Position numbers and translations under genes: made by a program | In this document: positions 35,695 to 44,729 of the stretch, piece by piece | How positions within the stretch are numbered: position 1 is the first letter of the stretch | How the letters are laid out: every line of letters starts with the position of its first letter | DNA from: Meiothermus sp. QL-1 | Lineage (GTDB): Bacteria > Deinococcota > Deinococci > Deinococcales > Thermaceae | Direction of reading: 5' to 3' | NCBI RefSeq assembly: GCF_003351145.1 | Contig: NZ_QQSV01000003.1 | Coordinates: 1 to 64,000 of the forward strand | Length of the DNA: 64,000 nucleotides | Notes under the pieces: generated by a model | The model's database searches: none | The model's input: the letters and a program-made list of their open reading frames with translations, nothing else | What the model was told of the DNA's origin: nothing

Positions 35695-36891
35695 TCATAC
35701 TGTGGGCTCCTTGGTCCCAAGCGCGGCCCGGATTTCCTCGGCGATCCGCGGCAGGGCCCCCCGGGGGCCGTTGCGCTCGAAGCCCTCCCGGCGGGCTTCC
35801 TCCCTGGCCGCTTCATCGGCCAGGAAGACCCGCACTGCCTCCGCCACGCGCTCGGGGTGCGCCTCCACCAGCCGCAGGGCCTTGCCCAGGAGGCGGCTTT
35901 GCCGCAGGGCGTTGGGGTAGATGTACTGGGGGCCCGGGGTGGGAAAGGCCACCACCGGGAGGCCCATGCCCGCGGCCTGCTCGTTGGCGGTTCCAGCGGT
36001 ACCGATGGCCACGTAGCCCACGTGCAAAATGGCCGAGAAGGCCCCGCGCAGCAGCCAGACCCGCTGCTCGCCCCTTCGGGCCACCGCGGTGGTTTCGTCC
36101 TGGGGCTCCAGCCGCCACCCCTCCGGCAGGGGCACCCGGTCGAAGTTATGGGCCCAGGCCACCAGGCCCTGCAGCTCGGGCAGGAGGGCTGCCGCCTCCA
36201 GCATCAGGGGCAGGCTAAAGCGCACGTCGGCCCGGGTGCCCGGCAGCAACACCAAAACCTTCCGGCCATCCAGCAGCCCCTCCAGGCTGCGCTCCGGGGG
36301 GCCCAGGGTGTCCATGGCCATGCCCCCCACGAAGCGGGCCTTGTGCATGCCGAGCGCCCGTGCGCGCGCCTCGCTCGGCTTATCGCGCACGTAGACGGCG
36401 CGCACATAGCGGTGCATGAAGCGCTCGTAGAACATGTAGTCCTCGGCGGCGAACTGGTTGGGCTGCCTAAGCCTTTCCCAGACGCTGCGCCCGCCCCAGT
36501 AGTAGTGCGAGACCTGCGGCTGGAGGTGGAATAGGGGCCGCCGCCCCCAGTCCGAGGCCAGCACGCCGATGGCCAGGGCGTAGGCGTCGCCCACCGCGGC
36601 CACGGCCCGCACCTCGCGCCTGGCCTGTTGGGCGGCCCGGATCTGCTGGGCGACCTCGAGCAAAAACCCAGCCTTCAGATCGGCCAGTAGGTTCTCCAGG
36701 CTGTTGAAGGGGAAGCCCCCGGAGGGCATCTCGCGGCGGGGGCCCAGGATGCGCTCGACGTGGCCCTCGTAGCGGCGGCCAGCCCCCACCAGGGGCAGGG
36801 CGGCCAGCCGGAGGCCTGCGAGGTGCTGGGCCAGGGTGGCCCCGATCAGGTCCTCGGCGTTGCCGCCAGAGATGATGAGCACGTCGGTCAT
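35695..36891 (-). CDS. Lipid-A-disaccharide synthase-related glycosyltransferase
   Basis: 398 residues starting MTDVLIISGGNAEDLIGATL. The sequence (VLVLLPGTRADVRFSLPLML, HVGYVAIGTAGTANEQAAGMGLPVVAFP, GPQYIYPNALRQSRLLG) matches the LpxB-related family found in cyanobacteria and Deinococcota, with a GT-B fold. True LpxB makes lipid A, which these bacteria lack, so the product is probably another glycolipid or glycan. The ATG overlaps the pcp stop (ATGA). Co-transcribed with pcp and the GT2 gene. Confidence 0.82.
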   Translation of the reverse strand: MTDVLIISGGNAEDLIGATLAQHLAGLRLAALPLVGAGRRYEGHVERILGPRREMPSGGFPFNSLENLLADLKAGFLLEVAQQIRAAQQARREVRAVAAVGDAYALAIGVLASDWGRRPLFHLQPQVSHYYWGGRSVWERLRQPNQFAAEDYMFYERFMHRYVRAVYVRDKPSEARARALGMHKARFVGGMAMDTLGPPERSLEGLLDGRKVLVLLPGTRADVRFSLPLMLEAAALLPELQGLVAWAHNFDRVPLPEGWRLEPQDETTAVARRGEQRVWLLRGAFSAILHVGYVAIGTAGTANEQAAGMGLPVVAFPTPGPQYIYPNALRQSRLLGKALRLVEAHPERVAEAVRVFLADEAAREEARREGFERNGPRGALPRIAEEIRAALGTKEPTV

Positions 36892-37487
36892 GGGCGCAGG
36901 GACTCGAGGCTCACCTCCAGGGCCAGCCCCACCGCCCGGGCCTGCACCGCCAGGGGTACGTAGGCCCCGGGCCGGGCGAGGGCCAGGGTCTCGTCGGGGG
37001 GCAGGTGGATGAAGCCTGCGGGGACCCCCTCGGGCAGCCAGGAAAGGGCCAGGTACATCACCTGGTTGCAGAGGTAAAGCCCGGCGCTGTTGCTGATCTG
37101 GCTGGGGATGCCGGCCTGGGCCCACCGGGCCTGGATGGCCCGCAGGGGCAGCCGGCTCAGCCGCGCCAGGGGGCCTTCGGGCAGGATGGGCACCTCCTGC
37201 GGGCGTGCCCCGGCGTTGTCGGGGAGGTCGAAGTCGAGCAGGTTTACCGCCAGGCGCTCGAGGCTGATGAGCGCCCGGCCCATGGCCAGCCCCAGGTGCA
37301 GGGCCAGCGCGGGCTGGTGGAGCCGGTACAGTTCCTTCAGCACCCCCCCCACCCGCTGGGTGTCCACCGGTAGGGTGGCGCGGACCAGCTCTATGCCCTT
37401 TAGCGCGGGCAGGCGTTCCAGCACCGCCTGGCTTGGGTTGTGGGGAAGCCCGGCAAAGGGCTCAAAGCCGGTGACGAGCACCCTCAC
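36888..37487 (-). CDS. pcp: Pyroglutamyl-peptidase I
   Basis: 199 residues of peptidase family C15: VLVTGFEPFAGLPHNPSQAV at the N-terminus, the catalytic Cys in SNSAGLYLCNQVMYLAL and His in PAGFIHLPPDE; the Glu is in LERLAVNLLDFDLPDN. It removes N-terminal pyroglutamate. GTG at 37487 is chosen because TATACT lies 7 nt upstream and the alternative upstream Met would overlap the flavoprotein gene. It is the first gene of the pcp-LpxB-like-GT2 set. Confidence 0.9.
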   Translation of the reverse strand: MRVLVTGFEPFAGLPHNPSQAVLERLPALKGIELVRATLPVDTQRVGGVLKELYRLHQPALALHLGLAMGRALISLERLAVNLLDFDLPDNAGARPQEVPILPEGPLARLSRLPLRAIQARWAQAGIPSQISNSAGLYLCNQVMYLALSWLPEGVPAGFIHLPPDETLALARPGAYVPLAVQARAVGLALEVSLESLRP

Positions 37488-37516
37488 GCGGTTGAGTATA
37501 CCCAGGGTGCGGGGGC

Positions 37517-38743
37517 TTAGCCCAGCATGGCGCTCCACATGGAGCGGCCCCACTCAAAGGCGGCACGCCCGGAGGCCTCGCTGGGGGTGGGCTCCACCTC
37601 AATCCGCTGGCGCACCCCCTCGCCGGGCACAAAGCTGTTGGTCACGTTGATGCGGATGCTCTCCTTGCTGCTGGCAGCCATCCAGCAGATGGCCCCAGGG
37701 AGCTCCTGGGGCCCGGCGGGGGTGGCCCGGCCCTCCAGGCGGGCCAGGATGGTCTGGCCTACCTGCACCCCGGCGCCAAAGGCGAAGTGGCCCGCCTTGG
37801 GCACCGGCACCCCAGCGGCGTCCCCTACGATGAAGATGCGCTCGTCCGCCTGGCTCTGGAAGTCGGGGAGCCGCACCGCGGCCCAGCGCTCCCCTAGCCC
37901 GGCCTGGCGTATGAGGGCCGGGGCCCGCATGGGGAGCACCAGGTTGCCCCCGGTGAAGGGCACCTCGCCCAGGCTGGTCTGGATGCGGCGGCTGGCCGCG
38001 TCAATCCGCTCGATGGTGGCCCCGGGCAGATACTCGATCTCCTGAGCGTAGCGCTCGGTGAGAAGACGGCGCACCGGGGCCGAGAGGGGGGCTGGGACCG
38101 GCTCAGGGTTGGCGTCGATAAGGATGATCCTGCCCCGAACCCTTCGGGCCCGCATCCGCTCGGCGAAGAGCATGGCCCGCTCGTAGGGGGCGGGCGGGCA
38201 GCGGTAGGGTGGGGTGGGCACGCTCACCACGAACTCCCCGCCCCGTTCCAAAAAGGCCTCAAAGCGCTCCTTGACCGCGGTCTGCTCAAAGGCCCGGAAG
38301 CCCACGGGCAGGAGCTCGCGTGCCTCGCCGTAGCCTGGGATGGCCTCCTCCATGTACTCCACCCCGGGGGAGAGCACCAGGTAGTCGTAGGGGATGCGCT
38401 CGCCGCCGGCCACCACCACCCGGCGTTCGCGGTCGATGGCGCTCACCCGCTCGCGCACCCAGTTCACCCCGAGTCGGGCGAAGAGGTCGTAGCCCCGCTG
38501 GAAGGTTTCCACGGGCTCACTCCCCACGATGTAGTGGATGCTCAGGGGGCAGGACATGAACCTGGGGTTCGGTTCCACCACGGTCAGGTGGACCCTGCCC
38601 CCCAGGGCCCGCACCGCGCCCAAGCCGCCCCAGCCGGCCCCCACCACCACCACCCGGGCCTGGGCTTGGGCCCTGCTCCGGGGTAGTGCCAGGCCCAGGG
38701 CAGCCATCCCAGACAGGAACCTGATGAACTCCCGCCGCTTCAT
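37517..38743 (-). CDS. FCSD/SoxF-like FAD oxidoreductase, Tat-exported
   Basis: 408 residues. MKRREFIRFLSGMAALGLAL and SRAQAQA form a Tat signal. VVVVGAGWGGLGAVRAL is the FAD Rossmann loop. Cysteines in FMSCPLSIHY and TPPYRCPPAPYERA match the redox pair of flavocytochrome c sulfide dehydrogenase; IFIVGDAAGVPVPKAGHFA is the second FAD motif, and the C-terminal FCSD flavin domain has the AICWMAAS cysteine. Predicted periplasmic sulfide or thiol oxidation. No cytochrome c or sox genes are adjacent. The ribosome site is GGAGGTGA. Confidence 0.85.
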   Translation of the reverse strand: MKRREFIRFLSGMAALGLALPRSRAQAQARVVVVGAGWGGLGAVRALGGRVHLTVVEPNPRFMSCPLSIHYIVGSEPVETFQRGYDLFARLGVNWVRERVSAIDRERRVVVAGGERIPYDYLVLSPGVEYMEEAIPGYGEARELLPVGFRAFEQTAVKERFEAFLERGGEFVVSVPTPPYRCPPAPYERAMLFAERMRARRVRGRIILIDANPEPVPAPLSAPVRRLLTERYAQEIEYLPGATIERIDAASRRIQTSLGEVPFTGGNLVLPMRAPALIRQAGLGERWAAVRLPDFQSQADERIFIVGDAAGVPVPKAGHFAFGAGVQVGQTILARLEGRATPAGPQELPGAICWMAASSKESIRINVTNSFVPGEGVRQRIEVEPTPSEASGRAAFEWGRSMWSAMLG

Positions 38744-38807
38744 GCCGGCTCACCTCCAATCTGGTTTTTGCTGTTGTCCGTATCCCAATACCGCCCTGCG
38801 CGGTTTG

Positions 38808-39953
38808 TCACCTAGGGGCGCTTCGGGCGCTGCCTACCTCCCGCACAGCCAGCGATAGGCTGAGGGCAGGAATCAGCAAAAGCCCCAGGACGCTCAGGCT
38901 TTCTATCACACCAAAGCGCTCCACCATGGGCCCCACCACCGCGTAAAAAAGCCCGGCAAAACCCCAGGTGAAGCCCATCAGGAGCCCCGAGACGGTGGCC
39001 ATCTGGGCGGGCTCGTGTTCCTGGGCCAGGGCCACCGCCACCGGGACCCCGGCGTTCATCAGCGCCCCGGTAAGGGACAAAAGGGCTATATAGGCGGCGT
39101 TTTCTGGTGGGAGCAGAAGCAGGGCCAGGTAGAGCGGGATGGCCAGGAGCATGGTGCCCACCAGCACGTTGCGCCGGCCCAGGTGGTCGGAGAGCGTGCC
39201 CCCCAAAAAGGCCCCCACAGTGGCGGAAAGGCTGTAGGCCGAGAGGGCCAGGGCTACCTGGCTGTCGGGGATGCCGCGGGTGTGGAACCAGAAGGGGATG
39301 GTGGTGGAGAAGCTCATGAAGACCAGGCTGCGCAGGGTGGATACCGCCCAGAGCCGGGCCACCTGTCCCCGGAAAACCCGCTTTAGGTCGCGGAAGGAGG
39401 AGGGGCGGGTCTGGAGCCGGGCAGGAGGGGCCTGCTTGAGCAGCAGGAGGGCCGGCACCAAGGCCAGGGGGATGAACCAGGCCAGCGCCTCCAGCCCCCC
39501 TTGGTTGACCGTGCCCAGGGCCACGATGGGGCCCAGCGCCAGGCCCAGATACCCCCCGGTTCCGAAAAAGCTCATCCAGAAGCCGCGGCGGGCTGGATCG
39601 GCGTACTGCCCTACCAGCGCGGCCCCGGCCGAGTGAAAAAGCGCCGAGCCCAGGCCCGAGAGGGCCAGCATCGCCCCCGCCACCCAGAGGTTGGGGAAGA
39701 AGCCCAGGAGGCCCCCGCCCAGGGCCATCAGCAGGGGGCCCAGGGCGGCCAGCACCCGACGGTCGTAGCGGTCGGCGATCAGGCCGGCCAGGGGTTGCAG
39801 CAGGCTGCCGGTGAGGGATTGCAGGGCTACCAGCAGCGAGACTGCCCCGTAGCTTACGCCAAAAGCGGCCTGGAGCTTGGGCAGAAGGGGGGTCAGGAAG
39901 GCGCCGAAGAGGTCGTTGGTGGCGTGCAGCCAGGAGAGCAGCAAAGGCAGCAC
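38808..39953 (-). CDS. Major facilitator superfamily transporter (Fsr-like)
   Basis: 381 residues with 12 predicted helices. GLIADRYDRRVLAALGP and GGTLSDHLGRRNVLVGTMLL are the two MFS motif A copies, and FWMSFFGTGGYLGLALGP is motif C-like. It is closest in style to fosmidomycin-resistance-type exporters; the substrate is unknown. GTG at 39953 lies 6 nt after TATGCT (39965-39960), the leaderless pattern. Confidence 0.85.
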   Translation of the reverse strand: MLPLLLSWLHATNDLFGAFLTPLLPKLQAAFGVSYGAVSLLVALQSLTGSLLQPLAGLIADRYDRRVLAALGPLLMALGGGLLGFFPNLWVAGAMLALSGLGSALFHSAGAALVGQYADPARRGFWMSFFGTGGYLGLALGPIVALGTVNQGGLEALAWFIPLALVPALLLLKQAPPARLQTRPSSFRDLKRVFRGQVARLWAVSTLRSLVFMSFSTTIPFWFHTRGIPDSQVALALSAYSLSATVGAFLGGTLSDHLGRRNVLVGTMLLAIPLYLALLLLPPENAAYIALLSLTGALMNAGVPVAVALAQEHEPAQMATVSGLLMGFTWGFAGLFYAVVGPMVERFGVIESLSVLGLLLIPALSLSLAVREVGSARSAPR

Positions 39954-40007
39954 CCCAAGAGCATAAGCCCTGCAGGCTTTGGGCGCTATATCCGAGGGCC
40001 GGATCTT

Positions 40008-42572
40008 CTAGCCCAGCTCCTCGCGCAAGCGCTTGCTCCAGGTTTTCTTCAGGGCCAGAGCCTGCTCGCGCTCGCCCCTGGCCTCGAGCAGCTCCAGAAG
40101 GCGCCCCAGCGCCGCCTCGTCCAGAGGGTCCAGCTCCAGCAGCCGCTTGGGGTAGGCGGGGTCTTTTTGCTGCAGGAAGAGGTGGCGCACCCGGGTGCGC
40201 AGCTCGTGGCGGCGCTCCTCCAGCGCGTTCAGGTAGACCCCGGGCATCAGGGGTTCGTGGTAGAGCTCGAGCACCCGCGGGGCATCCTTGGCCTCCAAGG
40301 CGGCCTCGAGCTGGGCCAGGTCGCTCTCCACCCGCACCAGCCCTTCGCCCTGCAGGTAGGTGGGGAGCCCCCAGGGCTCCAGGGCCTTGCGCAGCCGGTT
40401 GAGCCAGACCGAAAGATTGTTGCGCGCGGCCTCCTCGTCCAGGTCGGGCCAGAGCTGGAAGGCAATCTCGCTGCGGGTGTAGCCCAGGAGGAGCAGGGCC
40501 AGCACCTCCCGCCGCCGCCCCTCTAGGCCCACCTCCCCTAGCGGTCCGTGCACGGTGAAGCGCCCTAGGACCCGGATTTTGAGGGTGGGAATCTCGGCCT
40601 GGCGTAGCCGGATTGCCTCCAGCCAGCCGGAGGCCAGCACCTCCCCTAGCGGGTAGCCCCGGGCCAGCTCGGGCCGGTCGCGGGGGAGCTCCTCCAGCCT
40701 TAGCAGGCCGGGCAGGATGCGCTCGGGCTGGAGGGTTAGGTTGAGCAGGGCTTCCAGTTCAGCGGCCTCACGGGTGATGCGGTAGCGCACAGCGTGCCAG
40801 TGCAGGCGCTCCTCCCGGTTCTGGGGATAGGGCGGCAGGTGGACCGGGTCGCGGGTGAGCTCAGCCCGGACCAGGCTGACTAGGAAGCCTTGGTGTCCTT
40901 CCACCCAGCGGAGGTCTTTGTGTAGCAGGGCCAGGAGGGCCCGGCCCCGTTCGACCAGGTAGGCGCTTTCCCACTGCTCGGCCCTGGCCACCAGCTGCTC
41001 CAGGGCCTCCCCCTCCCCTCGCAGGAAAGCCCGGAGCATCTGGGCCTCCAGGCTGGCCAGGGGGTCGCCCGGGGCCTCGGCGGCCCGGCCGAGGTAGTCC
41101 AGGGCCCGTTCGCGCTGGCCCACAAGCAGGTAAAGCCGCCCCAGGTCGCGCAGGTGGCCCGGAAGGTTGTAGGCCAGCCCCCCTTTCAGATGTTCTAGGC
41201 CTGCCTCCAGGCTGCGGATGCGCTGGACTAGGTCGCCCTTCAGCTCGAAGCGAAGCAGGGAGAGGTTGTCCTGGGGGGCTACGCGGAAGCGGCTGGCAGG
41301 GGGCAGGAGTTCCAGGGCCCGCACCAGGAGCTGCTCCGCCTCTTCCAGCCGGCCCAGCTCGTAGTACACCCGGGCCGCGTCGTTCAGGAACCGGCCGGCC
41401 AGCTCGGGGCTGACCTGGGGGACCAGCGCCAGGCCCCGCTCCAGGTAGCCCAGGGCTCGCTTTAGGTCCTTTCCCAGCGAAAGGTCGGCGCTGTAGAAGG
41501 CCAGGTGACCCAGCGCAGTAAGGGCCAGGGGGGGGTCGGGGTGCTCGCAGAGGGGCTCGAGCAGGGCAAAGCCGCTCCGGTCCCCGCTCTGGAGCAGCGC
41601 CTCGCCCAGGCGCAGCCGGGCCCGGGGTCCGCCTTGTTCCAGCAGCCCCCGCCAGGCCGGCAGCTTATCGATCAGGTCTAGCTCGTGGGGCTCCTCCAGA
41701 AGGGCCAGCAAGGCCTGGTGCAGCCCGGCCTGCCAGAGGGCCTCGGCCCGGAGGGTGGGGGGAAGCCGGTGCTGCTCGCCCTCCACCACGGTCTGCACCT
41801 CCTTGCGCAGGGTTTGCTGGGCCATGCGCTTCAGCAGCTCGTGGAGCTGGTAGCCCTGAGGGGTGCGGCGCGCCAGGCCCTTGTGGAAGAGCTCAAAGGT
41901 AGCCTCGGTGGCCAGCGCCTCGGGCAGGTAAGGGATCGCGCTCAGAAGAAGCCCTTCCCGAAAGGCCAGGGGCGACAGGCTGTCGCGCAAGCCCCGCAGG
42001 AGGGCCTGGGGGTCTGGCGGTTCCTGGGTAAAGGCCGAAAGGTAGAGGGGCAGCGGCCAGCCCCCGGTCATCTGGTGGGCCTCTGCCCAGCCGGGCCGGC
42101 CGGCGAAGAGGAGCCGGGCCTCCTCCGGGGTGAAGGCCAGCTCCACGGCCCCAAGCTGCACCAGCCGTCCCTCGGCCCGGAGCTTGGGGAGTTCGGGGTA
42201 GGGGAGGGGTTCCCGGCTGGCTAGAAGCACCAAAGCGGGCAGGGTGCGCAGCAGGGGGGAGAGGGCCTCGTGGCCCTGCAGGTCCTCCAGCACCAAAAGG
42301 GTGGGCTCCTGGGCCAGGGCCTCGACGATTGGGCCCCAGGGGACTTCGAGGGGCAGGTCCAGGGCCCGGGCCACCAGCGCTTTGGGTTCGCCCAGCAGGC
42401 TCGAGGCCCAAAGCGTGCGCCAACCTAGCCGGGCTGCGAGCTGCCCGGCCAGGACGCTCTTGCCGAATCCCGCGGGGGCCTGCAGCCAGATAGCGTAGCC
42501 CACCTCGGTCGGGAGCAGGGTCAGCAGCCGCTCGCGCACCAAAAAGGCCGGGGAGCTCCAGCTTAGGGCCAT
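40008..42572 (-). CDS. STAND ATPase / SARP-type transcriptional activator
   Basis: 854 residues. The N-terminal STAND ATPase has Walker A APAGFGKS (32-39) and TLLVLEDLQG as Walker B. A long helical TPR-like region follows. The C-terminal part holds a SARP/OmpR-like winged helix (LKIRVLGRFTVHGPLGEVGL ... RREVLALLLLGYTRSEIAFQLW) and a bacterial transcriptional activation domain. It is a MalT-like sensor-activator with a C-terminal DNA-binding region; the ligand is unknown. TACAAT lies 9 nt before the ATG. It is divergent from the envelope-gene cluster at 42.7-48.1 kb, a plausible but unproven target. Confidence 0.87.
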   Translation of the reverse strand: MALSWSSPAFLVRERLLTLLPTEVGYAIWLQAPAGFGKSVLAGQLAARLGWRTLWASSLLGEPKALVARALDLPLEVPWGPIVEALAQEPTLLVLEDLQGHEALSPLLRTLPALVLLASREPLPYPELPKLRAEGRLVQLGAVELAFTPEEARLLFAGRPGWAEAHQMTGGWPLPLYLSAFTQEPPDPQALLRGLRDSLSPLAFREGLLLSAIPYLPEALATEATFELFHKGLARRTPQGYQLHELLKRMAQQTLRKEVQTVVEGEQHRLPPTLRAEALWQAGLHQALLALLEEPHELDLIDKLPAWRGLLEQGGPRARLRLGEALLQSGDRSGFALLEPLCEHPDPPLALTALGHLAFYSADLSLGKDLKRALGYLERGLALVPQVSPELAGRFLNDAARVYYELGRLEEAEQLLVRALELLPPASRFRVAPQDNLSLLRFELKGDLVQRIRSLEAGLEHLKGGLAYNLPGHLRDLGRLYLLVGQRERALDYLGRAAEAPGDPLASLEAQMLRAFLRGEGEALEQLVARAEQWESAYLVERGRALLALLHKDLRWVEGHQGFLVSLVRAELTRDPVHLPPYPQNREERLHWHAVRYRITREAAELEALLNLTLQPERILPGLLRLEELPRDRPELARGYPLGEVLASGWLEAIRLRQAEIPTLKIRVLGRFTVHGPLGEVGLEGRRREVLALLLLGYTRSEIAFQLWPDLDEEAARNNLSVWLNRLRKALEPWGLPTYLQGEGLVRVESDLAQLEAALEAKDAPRVLELYHEPLMPGVYLNALEERRHELRTRVRHLFLQQKDPAYPKRLLELDPLDEAALGRLLELLEARGEREQALALKKTWSKRLREELG

Positions 42573-42685
42573 GCCGGACTCATTGTAGCCGCTGGACTCG
42601 AGGCCCCCGGTTATTTTGCAGCGTCCTCGGTTAAGGTTTTTGTAAGCCCCTTTTTGCTAACGTGCCCCTCGTCTTGGAGGTAGCT

Positions 42686-43159
42686 ATGAAGAAGCTTGTT
42701 TGGATGGGATTTTTGCTGGCGCTCTCGGCCCTGGCGCAGGGGCGGCCCTTCGTGGAGGCGGTGACCTCCAACCTGGGGCTGGTGTTCACCACCCCCACGC
42801 AGTTCAACATGGACCTGAGGGTCAACGGGGGGGTCAAGAGGCTGGCCGGGCCCTTTGGGGTGCAAGGGGGCGCGGGGATTGAAGTACAACAGGGCACGGC
42901 CAGCTTCAACCTGGAGGCGGGCGCGCTCTTCAGCTTTGGTACATCTGGCCTGATCCCCGAAGCAGGGTTGGGCATTGAGGCCAATTTCGGTGGGAACCAG
43001 ACCAATTTCAGGGTAGGGGCCCTGGTGGGGATTGAGTACGAGCTGGGTCGGGATCGCGACCTCTCCCTGCTCTTTTCCGTTCGGCCCGCCGTGGGGTTCG
43101 GCGGGAACCAGACCACGTTTTCCATGAACCTGAGGGCAGGGCTGCGCATCTATCCCTGA
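42686..43159 (+). CDS. Secreted beta-barrel-like outer-membrane protein
   Basis: 157 residues. The signal peptide MKKLVWMGFLLALSALAQG is followed by alternating amphipathic strands rich in Gly, Asn and Phe (VQGGAGIEVQQGTASFNLEA, VGALVGIEYELG, FSMNLRAGLRIYP) and ending in an aromatic strand, compatible with an eight-stranded barrel. ATG at 42686 follows a good ribosome site (TTGGAGG). The subtilase gene starts 12 nt downstream. Function unknown. Confidence 0.75.
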   Translation: MKKLVWMGFLLALSALAQGRPFVEAVTSNLGLVFTTPTQFNMDLRVNGGVKRLAGPFGVQGGAGIEVQQGTASFNLEAGALFSFGTSGLIPEAGLGIEANFGGNQTNFRVGALVGIEYELGRDRDLSLLFSVRPAVGFGGNQTTFSMNLRAGLRIYP

Positions 43160-43171
43160 GGCGGGGTCGGA

Positions 43172-44686
43172 ATGGGGTGGGCGCGCCTTTGGTGGGGGCT
43201 GATCCTTGGCCTTGTGGGGTGTGCCCAGGAGAGGGGGCTCGAGGGCTGGCTCGAGCCCCCCAGGCTCGTGGCCGATGCGGGGGGCACGGCCGGCCTGCGG
43301 CTCTTCCTGCGCCCACCGCCGGGGGTCTCCCTCCGCGCGGAGCTGGTCGTGGAGGGCCCCCCGGAGGGCCTCAGCCTGGACCGGGCGTGGGTGGAGCTGG
43401 CCTATCCCGTGGCCCTCGACCTGTCCTTGCGGCTTGCCCCCACGGTGCCCCAGGGCGAGTACAGCCCCGCCCTTCGGGTGCGCGCCGGGCATAAGGAGCT
43501 GCGCTTGGGCTTTGCCCTGCGGGTGGTGCAGGCCTGCTCCACCCCCAGCGGCCCCACCTACCTCCTCCGGCAGGGGGAACCCGTGCCGCCCCAGCTCGAG
43601 CTGCTCCGCCCCCTGGCCCTTCCGGGCTTCGCCCTCTACCGCCTGCGCGAGGGAGCAGCTCCTCCAAACCTCAGGCCCAACCGGAGGCTACGCCTCTTCC
43701 GCGAACCCAACGACCCCCTCTATCCCCAGCAGTGGTACCTGCACACCATCAGAATGCAGGCGGCCTGGGCCATCGAGACCGGCCAGGACAAGCCCCTTTG
43801 GGTGGGGGCGGTGGACTCGGGGATACTTCCCCACCCCGACCTGGGGCGGATCGAAGGCTACGACTTTGTGAGCGACCCCCAGGCAGCGGGCGACTGCGAC
43901 GGGCGCGACCCCGACCCCACCGAGCCCCTGCACAAGGGGGAGGTCACCGGCTTCCACGGCACCCAGGTCATGGGCCTGATGCTGGCCCAGAGCAACAACC
44001 GGCGGGGCATAGCCGGGGTGCACTGGGGGGCGATGGGGCTCATGGCCCGGGCCTTCGGCGGGGTGGAGGGGGAGGAGGCCGACGCCATCGAGGCCCTGCT
44101 CTGGCTTGCTGGGCTGCCGGTGCCCGGCGTGCCGCCCAACCCCTACCCGGCGCGGGTGATCAACCTCTCCTTTGGCGGCGAGGGAACCTGCCCACCGGGC
44201 TCACCCTGGTACGAGGCCACCCAGCGGGTCCTGCGCCAGGGGGTGGTGCTGGTGGCGGCGGCTGGCAACCAGAACCGGCCGGCCGAGGGCTTCGAGCCCG
44301 CCTCCTGCCCCGGGGTTATCGCGGTGGGGGCTACAGATGCCCTAAACCGGCGCGCCCCCTACTCCAACTACGGCCCCCGGGTGGACCTCTATGCCCCCGG
44401 GGGGGTGCTGGGCCGGGACGAGGACCAGGACGGCCAGCCCGACGGGCTCCTGAGCCTGGGCTTTTCTGGAGGCAGGTACGGGTACACCTATGCCCAGGGC
44501 ACCTCGTTTGCCGCCCCGCTGGTGAGCGGGGTGGCAGCCCTGCTCCGGACCCAGCGGTCTGGGATGGAGCCCGAGGCGTTGGCCCACCACCTGCGCCAGC
44601 GGGCCCAGGCCCTACCCCCCCAAAGCTGTGCCCCCCACGCCTGCTCAATGCGCCTGCTGGATGCAGCGGAGGCCCTGCGGCCGTAG
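43172..44686 (+). CDS. Subtilisin-like (S8) serine protease, lipoprotein
   Basis: 504 residues. MGWARLWWGLILGLVGC gives a lipobox with Cys17. A roughly 170-residue N-terminal region (beta domain and pro-region) precedes the S8 domain. The triad is Asp in WVGAVDSGILPHPDL, His in VTGFHGTQVMGLML, and Ser in YAQGTSFAAPLVSGVAALL, with the oxyanion Asn in LVAAAGNQNRPA. It should cleave proteins at the cell surface or in the periplasm. It is the second gene of the envelope cluster. Confidence 0.93.
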   Translation: MGWARLWWGLILGLVGCAQERGLEGWLEPPRLVADAGGTAGLRLFLRPPPGVSLRAELVVEGPPEGLSLDRAWVELAYPVALDLSLRLAPTVPQGEYSPALRVRAGHKELRLGFALRVVQACSTPSGPTYLLRQGEPVPPQLELLRPLALPGFALYRLREGAAPPNLRPNRRLRLFREPNDPLYPQQWYLHTIRMQAAWAIETGQDKPLWVGAVDSGILPHPDLGRIEGYDFVSDPQAAGDCDGRDPDPTEPLHKGEVTGFHGTQVMGLMLAQSNNRRGIAGVHWGAMGLMARAFGGVEGEEADAIEALLWLAGLPVPGVPPNPYPARVINLSFGGEGTCPPGSPWYEATQRVLRQGVVLVAAAGNQNRPAEGFEPASCPGVIAVGATDALNRRAPYSNYGPRVDLYAPGGVLGRDEDQDGQPDGLLSLGFSGGRYGYTYAQGTSFAAPLVSGVAALLRTQRSGMEPEALAHHLRQRAQALPPQSCAPHACSMRLLDAAEALRP

Positions 44687-44729
44687 TTAAGGGTTTTGTA
44701 AGGGGGTGGGGGATAGGGTGGAGGCGGAG

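Noticed and set aside
37488-37553. Upstream Met for pyroglutamyl peptidase
   Set aside because: It would overlap the flavoprotein gene; TATACT lies 7 nt before GTG 37487 and conservation begins there.
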